A stretch of 13,905 nt of DNA from Hyphomicrobiales bacterium (GTDB lineage Bacteria; Pseudomonadota; Alphaproteobacteria; Rhizobiales; Aestuariivirgaceae), in the NCBI GenBank assembly GCA_025356765.1, contig JANXRO010000124.1:1-13905 (forward strand). Direction: 5' to 3'. A program made the translations under genes and the position numbers. Below, one piece after another: positions 1-5,590 of the stretch. The first letter of the stretch is position 1. The number at the start of each line of letters is the position of its first letter. The notes under the pieces are model-generated. The model saw only the letters and a list, made by a program, of their open reading frames with translations, searched no databases and was not told the origin of the DNA.

Positions 1-70
1 CTTTGGCTTTGTTGCCAGAACGAAGTTTCTTGTGGGGCCTCAATGGGCTCTATGCAGGGCCGGGAAATCG

Positions 71-439
71 TTAGATTTTACCACGAAAAAGTTTTGGTGG
101 AGTTTTTGGATTGCTCGAACCACTTCCCATATCTGTTAGAACCACAACGCTGCAGCGTGGCCTGTCAATCGAAACTGCCGCCAGCGATCGCAATTGCCGT
201 GGGCCCGCTTTGCAGGCCACAGCCTCTTGGCAAGAGCCGCCAGATTGTTCCATCCAGATTGGCGTTCCGTGATTTTTTATCCACGTTGTGCAACAACGCA
301 CCGCAACACTGCGGTTAATGCTGGCGCTGCAATGGTCTGCCAACGACGTGGCTTTGGCTGGCGAAGTCAAAGAAAGTGATGCACCAACTGAAAGTACTGC
401 TGCGGCAATTAAGAAAGAAAACTTTGAAGTATGCGACAT
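71..439 (-). CDS. Small secreted six-cysteine protein, truncated paralogue of the next gene
   Basis: A 122-aa protein of unknown function. Residues 1-30 form a signal peptide (positive start, hydrophobic core, AKA cleavage site), so it should be exported to the periplasm or beyond. The mature part has cysteines at 37, 49, 50, 70, 76 and 96. The first five sit at exactly the same residue numbers as in the neighbouring protein (557-1108), and the pattern CC-x9-P-[IL]-W-M is shared, so the two are paralogues. After a Pro/Ser-rich tail (about 105-117) this copy stops, whereas its neighbour continues into an S74-type chaperone domain. I found no decayed remnant of that domain after the stop. The start is supported by a strong AGGAGGAC Shine-Dalgarno a few bases upstream, at 443-450. 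Being real is likely because signal peptide, cysteines and leader are all conserved with the paralogue; the function is unknown. Confidence 0.72.
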   Translation of the reverse strand: MSHTSKFSFLIAAAVLSVGASLSLTSPAKATSLADHCSASINRSVAVRCCTTWIKNHGTPIWMEQSGGSCQEAVACKAGPRQLRSLAAVSIDRPRCSVVVLTDMGSGSSNPKTPPKLFRGKI

Positions 440-497
440 GACGTCCTCCTAAAAATTTGCGATCATCATTGATCGATGTTTAGAAGATACTTCAGTC
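437..497 (-). repeat. Leader element copy 1 (direct repeat of 1106-1165)
   Basis: The start codon, Shine-Dalgarno and about 50 bases upstream of the 71-439 gene are nearly copied upstream of its paralogue at 1106-1165. By hand about 48 of 61 aligned positions match, with one single-base gap. The shared blocks are the GTCCTCCTAAAAAT ribosome-binding region, the palindrome CGATCATCATTGATCG and AGATACTTC. This fits duplication of the gene together with its control region. Confidence 0.75.
460..475. promoter_or_regulatory. Perfect inverted repeat in the leader of the 71-439 gene
   Basis: CGATCA-TCAT-TGATCG is a perfect 6-4-6 inverted repeat ending about ten bases before the Shine-Dalgarno on the minus strand. 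It could be a dimeric repressor operator or a small RNA hairpin close to the ribosome-binding site. The palindrome and its spacing to the Shine-Dalgarno are conserved in the second copy at 1128-1143. Which role it has cannot be told from sequence. Confidence 0.5.
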
Positions 498-556
498 GAG
501 ATGAGCCTGCCCTGAACACCGCATTCATTCAGCGTTCAGAAAAAATTGTTTCAAAT

Positions 557-1108
557 TTAGTGCAGTCGCTTCATGGCAATGCCCAACATTTCATAGTTCA
601 CGCGGTAAAAGCCATCGGCGCCCAAAAGCACAGCTTCGGGCATAACGCGCAAAACCTCCTGGGCCATCACACCTTCGTAAACGCCAGGCCGATCATTATA
701 TTCAAAATCATAAAGGCCCAACCCAAAAACTGTAGAACCAACGCGGTGGATATTATGCTTCAACCGCGCATCAGAAAGGTTCGTGTTTGGGGGTGGTGAT
801 GGTGGTGGCGGCGTTGAATGTTGCCGATTATCATCAGGAATTCGCAATTTGCAGAGCACAGCACCTGCAACTTTTTCGTTGCATACAATAGTTTGGTTAC
901 AACTTGAACCCGTCTCACGCATCCACAGCGGTTTGCCATGTTGGCGAACATAAAGTGTGCAACAACGCTCAAGAGCCTTGCGGCTGGCGTTTGCTTCACA
1001 TTTGTCAATCAAGCCACTCGCCTTGGCTGGTGAAGCAAAACAAACTGCGGCACCTGCTGAGATTAAGGCGGCTACAATTGCCAAAGAAAAATTTGATCCA
1101 CGTGACAT
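557..1108 (-). CDS. Secreted six-cysteine protein with C-terminal Peptidase_S74-like chaperone domain
   Basis: A 183-aa exported protein in three parts. Residues 1-30 are a signal peptide ending in AKA. Residues 31-90 are a cysteine-rich domain (C37, C49, C50, C70, C76, C86) shared with the paralogue at 71-439. Residues 99-110 are a proline-rich linker. The C-terminus carries SDARLKHNI at 112-120 and YEGVMAQEV at 144-152, which match the signature of the Peptidase_S74 intramolecular chaperone known from phage tail spikes and fibres. In that family the Ser and the Lys five residues later (here S112 and K117) form the self-cleavage dyad. The domain is short (about 72 residues) and no fibre-like repeat precedes it, so trimer assembly is uncertain. 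A strong AGGAGGAC Shine-Dalgarno supports the start. Similar small secreted proteins with this ending are known in rhizobia; their role is not established. Confidence 0.8.
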   Translation of the reverse strand: MSRGSNFSLAIVAALISAGAAVCFASPAKASGLIDKCEANASRKALERCCTLYVRQHGKPLWMRETGSSCNQTIVCNEKVAGAVLCKLRIPDDNRQHSTPPPPSPPPNTNLSDARLKHNIHRVGSTVFGLGLYDFEYNDRPGVYEGVMAQEVLRVMPEAVLLGADGFYRVNYEMLGIAMKRLH

Positions 1109-1165
1109 AGCGTCCTCCTAAAAATCGCGATCATCATTGATCGGTTAACAAGAGATACTTCGGGC
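1106..1165 (-). repeat. Leader element copy 2 (direct repeat of 437-497)
   Basis: This is the upstream region of the 557-1108 gene. It matches 437-497 in the ribosome-binding block, the palindrome and the AGATACTTC block, while the nine bases between palindrome and AGATACTTC have diverged. Selective conservation of separate blocks suggests that they matter for expression. Confidence 0.75.
1128..1143. promoter_or_regulatory. Perfect inverted repeat in the leader of the 557-1108 gene
   Basis: Second copy of CGATCATCATTGATCG, identical over all 16 bases to 460-475 although flanking bases differ. It lies between the putative promoter region and the Shine-Dalgarno of the minus-strand gene. Confidence 0.5.
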
Positions 1166-1261
1166 CGTCTTAGTGTGTTAACATCTTACATCCATTTTCA
1201 ATCCATCGCAACATCAACACCTATTCGATCCAGTTTCATCACAATTTCGTAATTATCAGCA

Positions 1262-1290
1262 TTGGAATAATGCAGATCATTTTGCTGTAT
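1262..1290 (+). promoter_or_regulatory. Candidate sigma-70 promoter for the TPR gene
   Basis: TTGGAA at 1262-1267 and CTGTAT at 1285-1290 are separated by exactly 17 bases. They end 35 bases before the start codon of the TPR gene, a plausible housekeeping promoter for an alphaproteobacterium. It rests on pattern matching only. The rest of the 1109-1325 intergenic region shows only the leader repeat of the divergent gene. Confidence 0.4.
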
Positions 1291-1325
1291 CCAACAAGAA
1301 CAATCAAAACCCAAAGGACAAACCC

Positions 1326-1898
1326 ATGAACAAGATTTACATTTCGATGCTGGCGCTTTCACTTTCATCAGGCCTTGGTTTTGCCGCAGGCACGTCGGGC
1401 AACGCTGCCACGCCTGCCGCCACTCCCACCCCACCACCAACTTCGCCCATGCAAATGCACTGCGCCAAGGGTGAAGTTGTTAAAACTGTGAAGAAAAACG
1501 GTAAGAAAACCAAGATGTGCGTAAAGGCCATGGGAAGCTTGGTGCCTGACAACGAGCTTTATCAACAAGCCTATCTGTTGGCCAAAACTGGCGAATATGA
1601 TTGGGCAATCACCGTGTTGTCATCCATCCAAAACCAAAATGATCCTGATGTGATGAACATGCTGGGTTATTCAAACCGCAAGGCAGGCCGCGTTGAACTT
1701 GGCATTTCATATTATGCAAAAGCCTTGCAAATGCGCCCAGACTTTGTGCGCGCCCGCGAATATTTGGGTGAAGGCTATGTGGCAGCTGGCAAATTGGATT
1801 TGGCTCGCGCCCAACTTGGCGAAATTGCAAAAATTTGCGGCACCACCTGCGAAGAATATGAAGATCTGTCCAATGTGATCAACGCTCAACCACTCTAA
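1326..1898 (+). CDS. Secreted tetratricopeptide-repeat protein
   Basis: A 190-aa exported protein. Residues 1-21 are a signal peptide (MNKIYISMLALSLSSGLGFA, small residues at the cleavage site). An Ala/Pro/Thr-rich linker follows to about 41. Next comes a small cysteine-bounded basic segment (C46 to C65, rich in Lys). About two and a half TPR helix pairs fill 78-172; the clearest is at 108-141, with the LGY...GRVELGISYYAKALQMRP pattern. A second cysteine pair (C171, C175) lies near the end. TPRs bind other proteins, so a periplasmic scaffold role is the natural inference, partner unknown. The start is well supported: AAAGGA at 1313-1318 sits seven bases before the ATG. The gene diverges from the cysteine-rich pair and converges on rlmJ with only four bases between stop codons. 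Confidence 0.85.
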   Translation: MNKIYISMLALSLSSGLGFAAGTSGNAATPAATPTPPPTSPMQMHCAKGEVVKTVKKNGKKTKMCVKAMGSLVPDNELYQQAYLLAKTGEYDWAITVLSSIQNQNDPDVMNMLGYSNRKAGRVELGISYYAKALQMRPDFVRAREYLGEGYVAAGKLDLARAQLGEIAKICGTTCEEYEDLSNVINAQPL

Positions 1899-1902
1899 TC
1901 TT

Positions 1903-2751
1903 TCAGCGCGCGGGCGTCAGCCATTCGACTAGGCTGCGCCCGTGCCCTTCAACACCAAGGCGTTTCGCCAGTGCGGGCAAAAGTGCCTTCAAATCTGCCT
2001 CAAGCGTATAAGGCGGGTTCACAATCAAAACGCCAGATCCTGAAAGCCCGCTGTTTTCATCAATTTGCTTTATTAAAAGCTCGGCGCGAAGAATATTTTC
2101 AAATCCTAGCTCTTCTATGGCATGCAAAAAATCATCCACAAAACTTTGTGTGGTGATGGGATACCAAATTATAAAAATGCCGGTGGCAAAACGCTTATGT
2201 CCTTCGGCCAGCATCTTTGCCACCAACGCGGTTTCATTGGTTTTCTCATAGGGTGGGTCAATTAACACCAAGCCTCGCCGCTCTTTGAACGGCAAGTTGG
2301 CTTTAATGCTTTGCAGCGCGTCAACATTCAAAACCGCCAAGCGATTTTCGCCCAGGTAACTTTGCCTCAAAGTTTCGGCATCTGCGGGGTGCAACTCATT
2401 GGCTAATAGACGGTCTTGCGGGCGCAGCAGTTGCAAAACAATTTCAGGCGAGCCTGGATAAAACTGCAAACCACCCTGTGCGTTCACGCTGGCCAAAGCT
2501 TGGCGATAAGGTTGCAGAATGGCTTCAACGTCTGGGGCAAACGCCTCTACCAATTTGCCAATGCCGCCAAGCCATTCACCGGTTTTTCCCGCTTCAACAC
2601 TGGTCAGGTCATAAAGCCCAATTCCGGCATGAGCATCCAACACGCCAAAGGCTTTTTCCTTTTGGCAAAGATATTGGACAACCCGCGCCACAGTTGCGTG
2701 CTTCAAAACATCTGCGTGGTTTCCGGCGTGATAGGCATGGCGATAATTCAT
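1903..2751 (-). CDS. rlmJ: 23S rRNA (adenine(2030)-N6)-methyltransferase RlmJ
   Basis: RlmJ methylates N6 of A2030 in 23S rRNA using S-adenosylmethionine. The N-terminus MNYRHAYHAGNHADVLKH is the family hallmark. The SAM-binding motif DAHAGIG is at 39-45, YPGSP at 98-102, and the catalytic DPPY of N6-adenine methyltransferases at 165-168. With the ATG at 2751 the protein is 282 aa, close to the 280 aa of the E. coli enzyme. An in-frame open extension runs up to 2838, adding up to 29 residues, but homology starts at MNYRH. Neither start, nor the in-frame ATG at 2763, has a good Shine-Dalgarno, so the exact start is the weak point. The gene converges with the TPR gene and diverges from the exported-protein run at 2856. 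Confidence 0.93.
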   Translation of the reverse strand: MNYRHAYHAGNHADVLKHATVARVVQYLCQKEKAFGVLDAHAGIGLYDLTSVEAGKTGEWLGGIGKLVEAFAPDVEAILQPYRQALASVNAQGGLQFYPGSPEIVLQLLRPQDRLLANELHPADAETLRQSYLGENRLAVLNVDALQSIKANLPFKERRGLVLIDPPYEKTNETALVAKMLAEGHKRFATGIFIIWYPITTQSFVDDFLHAIEELGFENILRAELLIKQIDENSGLSGSGVLIVNPPYTLEADLKALLPALAKRLGVEGHGRSLVEWLTPAR

Positions 2752-2855
2752 GTGTGTGCGCATAGCGACCAGCACTGCGGGGGTCAATTCAGCAATTTTA
2801 AGACAATCGTAAGCATTTCGGCCCATTTTCAGGCACAAACAAGGGTTGTATTTCT

Positions 2856-3080
2856 ATGCGTATGCTTAATATTCCAGTAATTTTGTTTCTGATGGCCACA
2901 ACAGCGTTTGCTGATCAAAAATTGCCATTGTTTGGCAGCGAGGCTTCTGGCGTTGTGAAAATCAGCCCGAAAACTGAACAGCAAGCAAGTTTAAGTGCTG
3001 CAAACATGTGTGTGGATGCAATTTGCCCGGGTTCAATAAAGGCCGCAATTCGGCCCATCACGCAAGGCAAACTACCATAA
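2856..3080 (+). CDS. Small secreted protein of unknown function
   Basis: A 74-aa open frame with a convincing signal peptide: MRMLNIPVILFLMATTAFA, cleavage after residue 19. The mature peptide of about 55 residues has only two cysteines (C52 and C57 in MCVDAICPG) that could pair. I recognise no family. It opens the plus-strand run of exported proteins, 52 bases ahead of lipoprotein A, and may be co-transcribed with it. AAGGG about ten bases upstream of the first ATG is a weak ribosome-binding site, and a second ATG lies two codons in. An overlapping minus-strand frame (2915-3211) lacks a credible start context. The signal peptide is the main reason to believe this gene. Confidence 0.55.
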   Translation: MRMLNIPVILFLMATTAFADQKLPLFGSEASGVVKISPKTEQQASLSAANMCVDAICPGSIKAAIRPITQGKLP

Positions 3081-3134
3081 TCTTGCCACAGCTTTGCTGT
3101 TGATGAGACTTTTACGACGGGGGACGAGGATATG

Positions 3135-3581
3135 ATGAAGACGACAAAATTTATTGCCCTGGCAGGAATAGCACTTGCTCTGCAAGCCTGCGCCAGCATG
3201 AATGTGTTCAAAGATTCAGCGGGCGATCAAGCCGCCAATAATGCTGCTATGGCACCACAGGCGAATATGGCACCCGACCCCTCGGTTCAAACTCCATTGG
3301 CCGCAGCCCAAATCAAAACCCTGCTCACCGGTAAAAGCTGGCGCTGGAAAAGCGCTAAAAACAGTGGTGTCACGCTTTATGCTTCAGATGGCACATCTCT
3401 GGTTGAAGTCACCGGCAAAGGCACAACCCAAGGCAAGTGGGTGGCAAAAGATGGCCAATTGTGTGAAAGCTTCTCTCCAGCGCCATTCCTGCCACAAGGC
3501 ATGTCACTGCAATGCCAACCCTTCCGTGGCAGCGGCGGCAGCTATATGAATGGCCCCGCAACATTCCAGTTGGCTTCATAA
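3135..3581 (+). CDS. Lipoprotein A, paralogue of the lipoprotein at 4354-4767
   Basis: A 148-aa predicted lipoprotein of unknown function. The signal peptide MKTTKFIALAGIALALQAC ends in a lipobox (LQAC) whose cysteine would be lipidated. A low-complexity Ala/Asn/Met/Pro linker leads to a C-terminal domain of about 85 residues. That domain is shared with lipoprotein B: GK[ST][WF], SG[VI]xxYxxDG, KGxTxGKW, CES[FY] and a later cysteine. The fold looks like a small beta domain; it faintly recalls DUF995-type exported proteins of rhizobia, but I am not sure. GAGGA at 3126-3130 is better spaced to the ATG at 3135 than to the one at 3132, so 3135 is preferred. The L,D-transpeptidase gene follows after 75 bases, suggesting a shared operon and an envelope role. 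Confidence 0.8.
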   Translation: MKTTKFIALAGIALALQACASMNVFKDSAGDQAANNAAMAPQANMAPDPSVQTPLAAAQIKTLLTGKSWRWKSAKNSGVTLYASDGTSLVEVTGKGTTQGKWVAKDGQLCESFSPAPFLPQGMSLQCQPFRGSGGSYMNGPATFQLAS

Positions 3582-3656
3582 ACTTCACAGTCTTGCCACA
3601 AACTCACCATTGATTGGCCCAGTGTGTGCGCGATGATTTGCGCAAGAGGCTCAACC

Positions 3657-4313
3657 ATGAACATTTCACGGCGTTTTATATTACTATCGGGTATTGGTTT
3701 ATTGGCGGGCGCACCATTTGCTCATGCTGAACACCCGCTCTATGGCGGCACAGATTTCACGCGCGATCCTAAATTAATTCCCCCAGCAGAATCACCGATT
3801 GATTATCCAATCGCGTCTTATGCCGAACACTTGAATGCAAAGTTTCGCAAACAAGTGGTGACGATTGGCACCAAAAGCCCGCCAGGGTCTGTGATCGTTG
3901 ATCCTGAACATCGCTTTCTTTATTTCATTTTGGGCAATGACCAAGCCATTCGCTATGGCGTGGGCGTGGGGCGCGAGGGTTTTGCCTGGTCTGGCAGTGC
4001 CATCATCGGCATGAAGCGCCGCTGGCCGCGCTGGCTGCCGCCTGAAAGCATGGTGGAGCGTGATCCCCATGCCCTACAATGGGCCAACGGCATGCCCGGC
4101 GGGCCCGATAATCCGTTGGGTGCCCGGGCCCTTTATCTTGAAGCCAATGGCGTAGACACATTATATCGCATCCACGGCACCAATGACCCAACGTCCATCG
4201 GCAAGGCCATGTCATCTGGCTGCGTCCGCATGCTGAATGAAGATGTTGCAGATTTGTTTGAGCGGGTAAAAACAGGCACACCTGTCACGGTCTTGCCCGC
4301 TGGCGCATTATAG
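3657..4313 (+). CDS. L,D-transpeptidase (YkuD/ErfK family)
   Basis: Periplasmic enzymes of this family form 3-3 cross-links in peptidoglycan or attach proteins to it, using a catalytic cysteine. Here the signature HGTNDPTSIGKAMSSGCVRM places His173 and Cys189 in the expected H-x14-17-[ST]xGCxR[MN] arrangement. The preceding YkuD domain starts near residue 65 (PPGSVIVDPEHRFLYF). The N-terminus (SRRFILLSGIGLL, cleavage after AHA at about 24) has a twin-arginine-like look, so Tat export is possible. The start at 3657 is chosen because AAGAGG lies about eight bases upstream; an extension to 3624 has no such site and would spoil the signal peptide. The length of 218 aa is normal for single-domain members. 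Lipoprotein genes A and B flank it on the same strand (75 and 40 bases away), so the three may work together on the cell wall. The exact reaction cannot be told. Confidence 0.92.
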   Translation: MNISRRFILLSGIGLLAGAPFAHAEHPLYGGTDFTRDPKLIPPAESPIDYPIASYAEHLNAKFRKQVVTIGTKSPPGSVIVDPEHRFLYFILGNDQAIRYGVGVGREGFAWSGSAIIGMKRRWPRWLPPESMVERDPHALQWANGMPGGPDNPLGARALYLEANGVDTLYRIHGTNDPTSIGKAMSSGCVRMLNEDVADLFERVKTGTPVTVLPAGAL

Positions 4314-4317
4314 GAAC

Positions 4318-4346
4318 TTGCGAGACCTATGCGGTTCGCGCTATCG
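4318..4346 (+). promoter_or_regulatory. Possible internal promoter before lipoprotein B
   Basis: TTGCGA (4318-4323) and CTATCG (4341-4346) are separated by 17 bases just ahead of the lipoprotein B start. This could give that gene its own transcript. The match is modest and the leader would be very short, so it is only a candidate. Confidence 0.22.
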
Positions 4347-4353
4347 AAGCACA

Positions 4354-4767
4354 ATGATCAATAAATCTGTAATTAAGTTTTCTGCATTCGTAGCGCTTGG
4401 TCTGCTTGGGGCCTGCAGCAGCGGGCCGCAGGGTGTGCGCATCGTCAATGGTGGCACATCTGCCATTCCGGCTAAACAGGCAGCCCCCATTCGCAATTTT
4501 GCGGCGGCTGAAATTGGCCCCGCTGTGATTGGTAAAACCTTCCAATACACCCGCACAAACAGTTCAGGAATCGTCACCTACAATGCTGATGGAAGCCTGA
4601 CGATCCAGGAAGATCAAAAAGGTGCCACAACGGGCAAATGGTCTGCCACGGGCGAAAATTATTGCGAAAGCTATGGCCCGTCCATGCCGCAGGAATGTGG
4701 CGTGTTCAAATATACCGGAGACGCATATTTCGCCGCCAATTCAAGATTGGTGGAACTGAAAATATAA
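4354..4767 (+). CDS. Lipoprotein B, paralogue of the lipoprotein at 3135-3581
   Basis: A 137-aa predicted lipoprotein. The signal peptide MINKSVIKFSAFVALGLLGAC ends in a classical lipobox (LGAC followed by S). The C-terminal domain shares with lipoprotein A the blocks GK[ST][WF], SG[IV]xxYxxDG, KGxTxGKW and CES[YF]xP and a following cysteine, so the two descend from one gene. Between them lies the L,D-transpeptidase gene, so the duplication is not simply adjacent. The residue after the lipidated cysteine is Ser, which by the usual Lol rule favours outer-membrane sorting. The start at 4354 keeps the signal peptide intact; an extension to 4318 would add charged residues in front. The gene is followed within a few bases by a hairpin (4770-4792). 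Confidence 0.8.
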   Translation: MINKSVIKFSAFVALGLLGACSSGPQGVRIVNGGTSAIPAKQAAPIRNFAAAEIGPAVIGKTFQYTRTNSSGIVTYNADGSLTIQEDQKGATTGKWSATGENYCESYGPSMPQECGVFKYTGDAYFAANSRLVELKI

Positions 4768-4769
4768 AA

Positions 4770-4792
4770 GCGGCGGAGTTTTCATCCGCCGC
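4770..4792. terminator. Hairpin terminator between lipoprotein B and the YidB-like gene
   Basis: GCGGCGGA (4770-4777) and TCCGCCGC (4785-4792) form a perfect 8-bp GC-rich stem with a 7-base loop between two convergent genes. On the minus strand the stem is followed by CTTTTATATT, a fair U-tract, so it fits best as the terminator of the YidB-like gene. It may also slow plus-strand transcripts, where the U-tract is poor. Confidence 0.75.
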
Positions 4793-4805
4793 ATCAATCT
4801 CAAAT

Positions 4806-5207
4806 TTAAGTACGTGGCATCTGTCCGCCGGGCGTCAAATGATCAACCACTTGTGGCAACACAGTGCTGAGTTGTGCCAAAATTTGGTCTGGCGTCATGC
4901 CCGTAGAGGCAGCAATCTTGGCAACCATGTCAGGGCCCAAAACCTGGCTTAACTGTGCGCCGTTGATTGGCATGTTAGCCCCCGTGCCAACCCAAGATTT
5001 TGCAACATCGCCCATGCCATTGTTTTGAAAATGGCTCACCAAGCCGCCCAATGCGCCTCCAATTCCACCGGGCACTGCGGCCGCAGCAGGCGAAGCAGCG
5101 CCGCCGCTAAGACCCTTAACAAAATCAGAGATCTTGTCGCGGTTTTGATATCCAGCAACGGCCACAAGGCCCAAAAGTGCTGTCAGTGAGGGCATGTTAT
5201 TCGCCAT
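4806..5207 (-). CDS. YidB-like protein (DUF937 family)
   Basis: A 133-aa protein matching the YidB/DUF937 family of unknown function. The diagnostic part is the C-terminal half: SWVGTGANMPINGAQLSQVL (about 66-85), GPDMVAKIA and the closing LPQVVDHLTPGGQMP. The first half contains a Gly/Ala/Pro-rich low-complexity stretch (about 35-55). The length agrees with E. coli YidB. There is no clear signal peptide; the N-terminus is only mildly hydrophobic, so the protein may be cytoplasmic. AAAGGA about eight bases upstream of the ATG is a good ribosome-binding site. It diverges from the GlsB-like gene across a 141-base region that includes a CtrA-like motif. Confidence 0.9.
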   Translation of the reverse strand: MANNMPSLTALLGLVAVAGYQNRDKISDFVKGLSGGAASPAAAAVPGGIGGALGGLVSHFQNNGMGDVAKSWVGTGANMPINGAQLSQVLGPDMVAKIAASTGMTPDQILAQLSTVLPQVVDHLTPGGQMPRT

Positions 5208-5291
5208 GGTAATGTCCTTTCATTGAAACATTGTGCTTTCCATTATGGTAATTATTGAGGCGAATTCAAGATGGGAATGCTTCCTCCACCG

Positions 5292-5306
5292 TTAATCTCG
5301 TGTTAA
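5292..5306. promoter_or_regulatory. CtrA-type full site TTAA-N7-TTAA
   Basis: TTAA at 5292-5295 and TTAA at 5303-5306 are separated by exactly seven bases, the full recognition pattern of the alphaproteobacterial cell-cycle regulator CtrA. It lies 42 bases before the GlsB-like start codon, where a bound regulator could touch polymerase, and 85 bases from the start of the divergent YidB-like gene. A chance match once in the window is possible (about 1 in 65,000 per position at even composition, more in AT-rich gaps). Confidence 0.45.
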
Positions 5307-5348
5307 GGTGTTGTGTCCCGTGGGGGCGTTAATTGGAGATAGAATTTT

Positions 5349-5588
5349 ATGAGCATTATCTGGACCATCATCGTTGGCTTTATTGCCGGTGTAATTGCCA
5401 AATTCATTATGCCTGGCAGCAATGAACCGCAGGGTTTCATTCTCACCACAATTCTCGGCATCGTCGGCGCAATTGTTGCGGGCTATATTCCCGTGGTGAA
5501 CAGCTTTGGGCCAATCATTTCGTCGGTTATCGGCGCAATCGTTGTGCTGTTTGTTTGGGGCATCATTGCCAAAAACAAGGCCGCCTAA
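5349..5588 (+). CDS. GlsB/YeaQ/YmgE-family small membrane protein
   Basis: A 79-aa, very hydrophobic protein of the transglycosylase-associated (GlsB/YeaQ/YmgE) family, often linked to stress in other bacteria but without a known reaction. Three membrane segments are visible at about 3-20, 29-48 and 54-74. The loop GSNEPQGF after the first segment matches the family's IMPGxxPxGF pattern, and glycine-rich helices (GIVGAIVAGY, SVIGAIVVLF) are typical. The length is normal. GGAGA about ten bases upstream serves as ribosome-binding site. The stop lies two bases before the stop of the convergent GloC-like gene. The CtrA-like site upstream hints at cell-cycle or stress regulation; this is inference. 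Confidence 0.9.
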   Translation: MSIIWTIIVGFIAGVIAKFIMPGSNEPQGFILTTILGIVGAIVAGYIPVVNSFGPIISSVIGAIVVLFVWGIIAKNKAA

Positions 5589-5590
5589 TT

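Noticed and set aside
125..439. Frameshift as the cause of the short 71-439 gene
   Set aside because: The frame stays colinear with its paralogue through the last cysteine and linker, and no SDARLK-like remnant appears beyond the stop.
479..494. TTTAGAA...TTC resembling an Irr iron-control box
   Set aside because: Only the left half matches, the second half is degenerate, and the other leader copy lacks it.
512..539. Hairpin CTGAAC...GTTCAG after the 557-1108 gene as a terminator
   Set aside because: On the minus strand the T-run lies before the stem, not after it, and the stem is only six base pairs with a long loop, so it does not fit an intrinsic terminator.
476..799. 107-aa plus-strand frame opposite the S74-tailed gene
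   Set aside because: It is antisense to a conserved domain, and its sequence shows no family features; a shadow of the real gene.
2752..2838. N-terminal extension of RlmJ by 29 residues
   Set aside because: Family members start at the MNYRH-type motif, and the extension has no ribosome-binding site or conserved residues.
2915..3211. 98-aa minus-strand frame opposite the small secreted gene and lipoprotein A
   Set aside because: It covers the starts of two plus-strand genes with good signal peptides, has no ribosome-binding site and no recognisable domain.
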